36,843 nt of DNA. Origin: an uncultured beta proteobacterium. Its GTDB lineage: Bacteria; Pseudomonadota; Gammaproteobacteria; Burkholderiales; SG8-41. The DNA lies in NCBI GenBank assembly GCA_903905655.1, contig CAIVHG010000103.1, forward strand, positions 1 to 36,843, given 5' to 3'. Made by a program: the position numbers and the translations under genes. Of the stretch, positions 31,801-36,843 are shown piece after piece. Position 1 is the stretch's first letter; each line of letters opens with the position of its first letter. The notes under the pieces are model-generated. The model saw only the letters and a list, made by a program, of their open reading frames with translations. It searched no databases and was not told where the DNA came from.

Positions 31801-32763
31801 TTACTCGCTGCGTATGCCGGCGTCCTTGATCACCTTCGCCCAGCGCGCTGCGTCGGTCTTCATGGTGTCGGCGAACTGGTCGGGAGTGCTGGCAACGATG
31901 TCGACCCCGGCATTGACAAATTTCTGCTTTACGTCCGCCTGGTTGAGCAATCGCACGATCTCCTGATTCAGGCGATTGATGATGGCCGCGGGCGGCTTGC
32001 CCGCCGCGAATACGCCGGTCATGGTCACCGCTTCGTACGCGGGCAGGGTTTCCGCGACCGTCGGCAAGCCTGGCAGCAGAGGCGAAGGCTTGGCAGTCGT
32101 AACCGCCAGCGCTCTCAGGCGGCCTGATTTTACGTGCGGCGTGGCTGCATTCGCGGTCGGGAACATCACCTGCACTTCGCCGCTGATGTTGGCGTTGAGG
32201 CCCGATCCGGTGCTCTTGTAGTTCACGCGCACGAGATTGATGCCGGCAAGCGACTTGAGCAGTTCCGCGTGCAGATGCGTCGTGCCACCGTTTCCGGAAC
32301 TCGCATAGTTGAGTTCCCCGGGTCTGGATTTAGCAAGCGCGACCAGATCTTTGACCGACTTCACCGGCAGCGAAGGATGCACTACGAGCATGCTGGGCTG
32401 GATCACCGCCAGCGTGACCGGCGCCAGATCGCGCAGCGGGTCATAATTAACCTTCTCCAGCAGCGGAGCGACCCACACGCCGTTGGCCCACACCAGCAGG
32501 TTGTAGCCATCAGGGGGATTTCTCGCCACGGTCTCCGCCAGCAGCGCGATGTTGCCGCCGCGGTTCTCCACGATCACAGACTGGCCAAGGGGACCGCTGA
32601 TGCCCTGAGCGATGATGCGCGACAGGAAATCCGTGCCGCCTCCCGGCTCAGAGGTGTAGAGGCGGATGATCCGGTTCGGATACTCCTGCTGCGCCCACGC
32701 CGCGCCGGTGCTCACGATCGCCATGCCAACAACACATATCCCCGCAACGAAATGCAACCGCAT
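31801..32763 (-). CDS. Bug/TctC family periplasmic solute-binding protein
   Basis: A 320-residue binding protein with a signal peptide ending AAWAQ, then EYPNRIIRLYTSEPGGGTDFLSRIIAQGISGPLGQSV. ELNYASSGNGGTTHLHAELL and VNYKSTGSGLNANISGEVQ form the ligand site, and the C-terminus is ARWAKVIKDAGIRSE. GGGAGG lies 4 nt before the ATG. It is the closer relative of the gene at 28920; the two flank the GMC oxidoreductase gene and may have arisen by duplication around it. It follows the bicupin gene by 83 nt in operon B. Two near-identical binding proteins in one operon suggest binding of two related acids, or substrate and product of the same pathway. Confidence 0.88.
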   Translation of the reverse strand: MRLHFVAGICVVGMAIVSTGAAWAQQEYPNRIIRLYTSEPGGGTDFLSRIIAQGISGPLGQSVIVENRGGNIALLAETVARNPPDGYNLLVWANGVWVAPLLEKVNYDPLRDLAPVTLAVIQPSMLVVHPSLPVKSVKDLVALAKSRPGELNYASSGNGGTTHLHAELLKSLAGINLVRVNYKSTGSGLNANISGEVQVMFPTANAATPHVKSGRLRALAVTTAKPSPLLPGLPTVAETLPAYEAVTMTGVFAAGKPPAAIINRLNQEIVRLLNQADVKQKFVNAGVDIVASTPDQFADTMKTDAARWAKVIKDAGIRSE

Positions 32764-32846
32764 ATACCCTCCCGAACTCAGCGCAAACCGCGGACTGTTG
32801 CAAACGACGGCGGGTTCAGCCGCCCGCTTCGATACATATCATCAGC

Positions 32847-33626
32847 TCATGCTTTCGCACGCGGGAAATTCATGATCAGCGCTTCGACGCCGCGCGCGCC
32901 CGCGCACGCTTCGAAGGGCGCCTCTGAGGAATCCGCGTAAATCGCAGACCAGGTTGGGTAGCTCGCCCCGTTGTGATTCAGGCTGCCGTTGACCACCAGG
33001 TAAAACTGGCCTCCGGTCTTCTTGGTATCCGGACCCATGGTCTTCATCCCAGACCCCAGGCGCAGCATGTACGCGCCCAGCCCGTCGGAGCCATCGTAGC
33101 CTTTTTCAAACAGGCTTTCCAGCGCGACGGCTTTGCGCGTCTTCAGCGTGTACTCGGCGCTGAGCACGATGCCCCTGGCCATCAGGCTGCGCCGCTTCGA
33201 GGGCTTGAGCAGAGCCTCGGACCCTTTCTGGTGCAGGTAGATGCCGCCGGGATCGAACTGGTTGCACATGGTGAACAGCCACAGGCCTTCCGGCCCCGAA
33301 GTCAGATTGCCGAACACCGTGTGGTGATCCCCGAAATGCAGCGCGATGACCGGCAGCGGCTCGCCATCCACGGTGCAGGTGCCGGCCGCCATGACCTGAA
33401 ACTGATCGGTCTGATGAAAATGAGTGGCGATCGACTGCTGCGGGCCCATCTCGCTCACATGGCACTGCGGCTCCGCCCCGACTTCTATGTGCACGGCAGG
33501 CATGTCCGGCGTCGTCACTACGTGACGTTTGCCGATGAAATAAGTCTGCCAGCGCGTGTCCCCGGAATGGCTCTTGCCCTCGCGCCGGCTCTGAAACGCC
33601 ACTTCACCACTGACTGCCTGCAGCAT
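32847..33626 (-). CDS. bicupin-like protein, operon B copy
   Basis: A 259-residue paralog of the operon A bicupin at 7890. Shared blocks: GKSHSGDTRW (18-26), GKR, HFHQTDQF (H69, H71, Q75) with Gln in place of the canonical Glu ligand, DPGGIYLHQ, LLKPSKRRSLM, SDGLGAYMLRLG, TGGQFYLVVNGSLN and the ending GVEALIMNFPRAKA. The second half keeps the cupin fold pattern but has no metal histidines. It starts at 33626 with GGAGAGG 5 nt upstream; the open frame to 33650 lacks a site. No signal peptide, so cytosolic. It lies between the SDR gene (86 nt) and a Bug gene (83 nt). The conserved link to Bug and ThDP genes in both operons suggests a shared step. Its activity is unknown. Confidence 0.8.
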   Translation of the reverse strand: MLQAVSGEVAFQSRREGKSHSGDTRWQTYFIGKRHVVTTPDMPAVHIEVGAEPQCHVSEMGPQQSIATHFHQTDQFQVMAAGTCTVDGEPLPVIALHFGDHHTVFGNLTSGPEGLWLFTMCNQFDPGGIYLHQKGSEALLKPSKRRSLMARGIVLSAEYTLKTRKAVALESLFEKGYDGSDGLGAYMLRLGSGMKTMGPDTKKTGGQFYLVVNGSLNHNGASYPTWSAIYADSSEAPFEACAGARGVEALIMNFPRAKA

Positions 33627-33712
33627 GATCGCCTCTCCAATATTCAACAAGCATGGAACCGATTGCGCGCATTGCCCGGTCCGGCGCCCTGCGCTTCAGA
33701 CAACTAATGGCG

Positions 33713-34516
33713 TCAGCCGACTTCGATCGCCTGGCCGGTGATCGCGCTGGAGCGCTTCGAACAAAGCCACATCACGGTGTCGGCGACTTCTGCGGGCTTT
33801 ACGATGCGCCCGGTGGGATTGCGCTGCGCGAATCCCTTCTTGATCTCGGCTACATCCTGTTTCGTTTTCGACGCCACGCTGGCTGCTACCCGCTCCACCA
33901 GGTCCGTTTCCGTATAAGCAGGGCACACGGCATTGACCGTGATCGCCGTACCCGACAATTCCGCCGCCAGAGATCTGGTCAAGCCGATCACCGCATGCTT
34001 GGAAATGCAATAAGCCGAGACGTATCCCTGCCCGCGCAAGCCGGACACCGAAGAGATGTTGACGATCCTGCCGAAGGGCAGCTTGCTCATCGAGGGCAGC
34101 GCGGCCTGGGTGCAGAACACGACCTGCTTCAGGTTGATGTCCAGCATGCGGTCGAGCACCGCTTGCGTCGTCTTCAGAAAGGGGGCCGTTTCGACTGCGC
34201 CCGCGTTATTCACGAGCAGCCCCACCGCACCGCGCTTCGCGATCGCCGCAGCGTACACCGGTTCGATCTGCGCCAGCTGCGCGAGGTCCGCGACCTCGTA
34301 GCCGGCCTGCGCTCCGAATTGCGTACGCAGCCGCTCGCATTGCTTCTGCAGGCGCTCCTCGTTGCGGCCGATGAGCGTCAGCACGGCGCCCGCAGCCGCG
34401 AGCCGCTCGGCAATCGCAGCGCCGATTCCGCTGCCGCCGCCCGTGACGACTGCGTGTATGGCGTCGAACTCCCGATCCACCGCGCCGTCCCTTGCAGTCT
34501 GCTGCTGCATTTCCAT
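33713..34516 (-). CDS. SDR family NAD(P)-dependent oxidoreductase
   Basis: A 267-residue classical short-chain dehydrogenase/reductase, first gene of leftward operon B. It shows TGGGSGIG (25-32) for the dinucleotide, NNAG (103-106), NISSVSG with the active-site Ser, and YCISK (Y169, K173), so the catalytic tetrad is complete. The C-terminus AITGQAIEVG stops just before the usual DGG of this family, so the last residues are slightly short. GRNEERLQ at the end of the second strand (R51 after Gly) hints at NADP(H) preference. GAGAGG lies 8 nt before the ATG. The protein probably interconverts a 3-hydroxy and a 3-oxo acid or similar alcohol/ketone pair. A GATAAT box (complement of 34559-34564) about 45 nt upstream of the ATG is a weak promoter candidate. 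Confidence 0.88.
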   Translation of the reverse strand: MEMQQQTARDGAVDREFDAIHAVVTGGGSGIGAAIAERLAAAGAVLTLIGRNEERLQKQCERLRTQFGAQAGYEVADLAQLAQIEPVYAAAIAKRGAVGLLVNNAGAVETAPFLKTTQAVLDRMLDINLKQVVFCTQAALPSMSKLPFGRIVNISSVSGLRGQGYVSAYCISKHAVIGLTRSLAAELSGTAITVNAVCPAYTETDLVERVAASVASKTKQDVAEIKKGFAQRNPTGRIVKPAEVADTVMWLCSKRSSAITGQAIEVG

Positions 34517-34881
34517 TATCGCCGCCTCTCCGCACGCACATCGAATTTCTCAGGGAATATTATCAGGAAAACACAATCTGAGGAGACGGATCGGACGCTG
34601 CTGAAAGGAGCACATCCGTTTCTTGCTACGCTACGCTGCGATGCCATGCGGACGCATTGGCGTACAGATGCGCCGCAGCATTTCCTTGCAGCGTTGACAA
34701 AGAGGCGACGCCGGATCGAAAATGAGTCGCAATGGATTCGCTGGTTGCGCTTTCCCTGCGCCGACGTCAGCAGATGGCGCAAGATAGTGTAAGCAGCCGG
34801 CATTAATCGAAATCAGGCGCAGCGCCGCCTTCCGAAGCGGATTTCCCGACGCGGTCAGTCAATTCCCGGAGCGTGTACAAG
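34517..34881. other. divergent control region between operon B and the flavoprotein gene
   Basis: This 365-bp gap holds the start region of operon B on the left and of the rightward flavoprotein gene on the right. A leftward frame open over about 34516-34803 is not protein-like. Apart from the promoter at 34694-34723 and the weak leftward GATAAT box at 34559-34564, no operator, RNA or repeat was recognised. Confidence 0.4.
34694..34723 (+). promoter_or_regulatory. candidate sigma-70 promoter of the flavoprotein gene
   Basis: A perfect TTGACA (34694-34699) is followed after 18 bases by GAAAAT (34718-34723; 4 of 6). Transcription would start near 34730, about 150 nt before the ATG at 34882. 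Confidence 0.4.
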
Positions 34882-36285
34882 ATGAGCGCAGCAGACAAGA
34901 GTTATGACGTCGTGGTGATCGGAGGAGGAATTGCCGGCATGGTTGCGGCCGGCCGCGCAGCCCAGCTCGGCAAGAGCGTGCTGCTCCTCGAGCGCGGCGC
35001 AGAGGAAAAATACCCGTGCAACAGCCGCTGGACGGGCGGCACCTTCCACATCCACTACACCGACCCCTTGAGCAGTTCCGACAAGCTGCTGCACGAGATC
35101 GAGACCGCGACCGACGGCTTCGCGCGCAAGGATCTGGCGCAGGCGGTGGCGCAGGATTCGACGCGGCTCATTCAGTGGCTGAAGGCAGAAGGCATCAAGA
35201 TGATCAGCCTCAGCGGCCATCAGAGCTGCATCCTCGCACCACCCTCGCGCACCGGCCCCGGCCTGGACTGGGAAGGCCGCGGCGGCGACGTCATGCTGCG
35301 CACGCTGGAGGCCAATCTGCTCAAGCGTGGAGGAACGGTGGTGCGCGGGGCACGCGCCACCGGGCTCGATCTTTCCAAAGCCGAGGCCGTCGTCATCGAG
35401 ACGCAGCGCGGCGGCAAGACAGAATGCTTCCGCGGCGCGAACGTGGTGATCGCCGATGGCGGCTACCCCGCCGACCCCGAGTTGATCCGCGCCCACATCT
35501 CGCCGCATCCCGAGAAGATCCTGCGCCGCAACGCCGGCACCGGCACTGGCGACGGGCTGCGCATGGCGGTAGCGGCGGGCGCCGCGCTGACCGGCGGGCT
35601 CGATTGTTTCTACGGCCATCTCCTGAGCCGCGATGCCATGCATAACAACCGGCTGTGGCCGCGCCCCTATCTCGACAACCTGGTGATCTCGGGCATCGTC
35701 ATCGACGGCGCCGGCCGGCGCCTGGCGGACGAAGGCAACGGCGCCGTCTACATGGCTAACATCGTGGCACGCATGAATGATCCGCTCAGCGCTTCTATCG
35801 TGTTCGATCACGCGACGTGGTCCGGCCCCGGCGCCAACAGCATCATCCCCTCCAATCCGCACCTGCCCAATGCCGGGGGCACGCTGCACGTGGCGCGCAC
35901 CATTGCGGAACTAGCCGTCAAGATGGGCCTGCCGCCGCAGGAGCTCGAGCAGTTGGTCGCGAGTTACAACCAGGCGCTGGACACGGGCACGCTCGCAAGC
36001 CTAAACCCACCGCGCCGCACCGACCGCCACAAGGCGCTACCGATCAAGACCGCGCCGTTCTATGGGGTTCCGGTGTGCACCGGCATCACCCATATCATGG
36101 GCGGAATTACGATCAACGCCGACAGTGCGGTGCTCGACAAGAACGACCAGCCCATCGCACGGCTCTACGCCGCGGGCACCGCTACCGGAGGCCTTGAAGG
36201 CGGCCCGGCGATCGGATATCTCGGAGGCCTCACGAAGTCGGGCGTCACCGGGCTGCGCGCCGCCGAAGCGCTCGCGCGGCGCTGA
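34882..36285 (+). CDS. FAD-dependent fumarate-reductase/TcuA-type oxidoreductase
   Basis: A 467-residue flavoprotein of the FAD_binding_2 family and the third of its kind in the window. YDVVVIGGGIAGMVAAGRAAQLGKSVLLLERG is the FAD Rossmann motif (GGGIAG at 14-19). The CNSRWTGGTFHIHYTDPL loop follows. GITHIMGGITINADSAVLD and RLYAAGTATGGLEGGPAIGYLGGLTKSGVTGLRAAE form the C-terminal flavin contact and substrate lid. GGAG lies 10 nt before ATG 34882; an in-frame GTG at 34873 is too close to that site. No signal peptide or heme motif, so cytosolic. It is transcribed away from operon B with no second gene behind it, unlike the other two flavoproteins, which pair with MmgE/PrpD genes. The substrate is unknown. 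Confidence 0.84.
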   Translation: MSAADKSYDVVVIGGGIAGMVAAGRAAQLGKSVLLLERGAEEKYPCNSRWTGGTFHIHYTDPLSSSDKLLHEIETATDGFARKDLAQAVAQDSTRLIQWLKAEGIKMISLSGHQSCILAPPSRTGPGLDWEGRGGDVMLRTLEANLLKRGGTVVRGARATGLDLSKAEAVVIETQRGGKTECFRGANVVIADGGYPADPELIRAHISPHPEKILRRNAGTGTGDGLRMAVAAGAALTGGLDCFYGHLLSRDAMHNNRLWPRPYLDNLVISGIVIDGAGRRLADEGNGAVYMANIVARMNDPLSASIVFDHATWSGPGANSIIPSNPHLPNAGGTLHVARTIAELAVKMGLPPQELEQLVASYNQALDTGTLASLNPPRRTDRHKALPIKTAPFYGVPVCTGITHIMGGITINADSAVLDKNDQPIARLYAAGTATGGLEGGPAIGYLGGLTKSGVTGLRAAEALARR

Positions 36286-36378
36286 ACTGCTGAAAAGGCA
36301 CAGCGCCGCTCTGCGAACACCAGCAAACGGCTCATTGGATTTAGCGTATCCTCTGGCAATACTCAGGGTGAACCACGG

Positions 36379-36843
36379 ATGAGCATATTGAATCGATTTC
36401 TTATTCTCATATTCGCGCTGCTGCTGCCGCTGTGCGCCGTCGCGCAATTGCAGTCCCCGCCCAAAGCGACTGGCTGGTCCGGCACGCTGGGCGCCGGTCC
36501 GGTGTTTTTTCCGAAGTACGTGGGCAGCAAGGAACTGGGCGTGCTGCCTCTGCCCATCGCCTACCTCAGCTACGACGACTGGTTCTACGTGAATCTGTTC
36601 CGCACGGGCGCTTATGTCTGGGGCAGCGCTGACAAAAGCAAAGGCATCAGCTTTGCTTTGGAGCCTCACCTCGGATTCAATTCAGGCGACGGGCCGCGGC
36701 TCGCCGGCATGGCAACGCGCCGCAGCAGCCTCGCGGCCGGCCCCACCTTCGACTGGACGGGCGAACTGGGCGCGCTGAGCCTCGGCTACTTTTACGATCT
36801 CAATCACACCAGCCGCGGCGGCTACTTCGACGCCATCTATGAC
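36379..36843 (+). CDS. MipA/OmpV family outer membrane protein (partial, runs off the window)
   Basis: The first 155 residues of a longer protein; no stop is reached before the right edge. A signal peptide (MSILNRFLILIFALLLPLCAVAQ) is followed by GTLGAGPVFFPKYVGSKELGVLPLPIAYLSYDDWFYVN and GISFALEPHLGFNSGDGPRLAGM, the opening strands and Y-G-S loop of the MipA/OmpV family of outer-membrane beta-barrels that bind murein-related scaffolds or act as small porins. The alternation of polar and hydrophobic residues and aromatic strand ends fits a barrel. No clear ribosome site is seen (ACGG just before the ATG). Family members usually have about 250-280 residues, so roughly 100 are missing. Confidence 0.8.
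   Translation, partial: MSILNRFLILIFALLLPLCAVAQLQSPPKATGWSGTLGAGPVFFPKYVGSKELGVLPLPIAYLSYDDWFYVNLFRTGAYVWGSADKSKGISFALEPHLGFNSGDGPRLAGMATRRSSLAAGPTFDWTGELGALSLGYFYDLNHTSRGGYFDAIYD

Noticed and set aside
34516-34803. Leftward 95-codon frame upstream of the SDR gene
   Set aside because: It fills an intergenic control region, lacks a ribosome site and has no recognisable sequence.

Overview
The window reads as a GC-rich betaproteobacterial chromosome segment, most likely from the order Burkholderiales or a near relative. The main reason is six periplasmic binding proteins of the Bug/TctC family in one window, an expansion typical of Bordetella, Cupriavidus, Variovorax and their kin. A PA2779-family protein, a YHYH-domain protein and a MipA/OmpV-type porin-like protein fit the same assignment. 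The species cannot be told from the sequence. No rRNA, tRNA, CRISPR array, transposase or phage gene was seen.

Layout. (1) 1-2200: an AT-rich leader with a strong bidirectional terminator, a small secreted Ala/Lys-rich protein, a 352-residue conserved protein of the kind found beside UGSC (seleno)proteins, and a PA2779-family protein. (2) 2423-9941: a rightward MmgE/PrpD gene converges on a leftward run of six genes, 'operon A': ThDP decarboxylase alpha and beta subunits, a bicupin, a Bug protein, an MmgE/PrpD protein and a fumarate-reductase-type flavoprotein. A perfect FNR/ANR box lies at about -42 relative to a good -10 box just upstream of operon A. (3) 10135-14527: two tandem Bug genes and a solitary molybdopterin-binding (CoxL/XdhB-type) subunit. 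(4) 14561-19585: a full-length ThDP enzyme diverges from a TcuA-like flavoprotein plus MmgE/PrpD pair. (5) 19729-26045: an island of unrelated genes: methyltransferase and YHYH protein overlapping by 4 bp, a PAS-GAF-PAS-GGDEF-EAL protein, a small cupin and a cytochrome b561. (6) 26263-34516: a leftward seven-gene run, 'operon B': SDR, bicupin, Bug, GMC oxidoreductase, Bug, ThDP enzyme, Bug. A third fumarate-reductase-type flavoprotein diverges from it at 34882, and a MipA/OmpV gene runs off the right edge.

How it works together. The same small set of parts recurs in different combinations: Bug binding protein, ThDP decarboxylase, flavin oxidoreductase, MmgE/PrpD, and an unusual bicupin whose usual Glu metal ligand is Gln in both copies. 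This suggests a set of related catabolic modules that capture, oxidise, rearrange and decarboxylate organic acids, possibly tricarboxylates or alpha-keto acids. The substrates are unknown. The window holds no TctA/TctB membrane subunits, no TcuB, no small or medium subunit for the molybdoenzyme, and no transcription factor, so these modules must rely on partners elsewhere.
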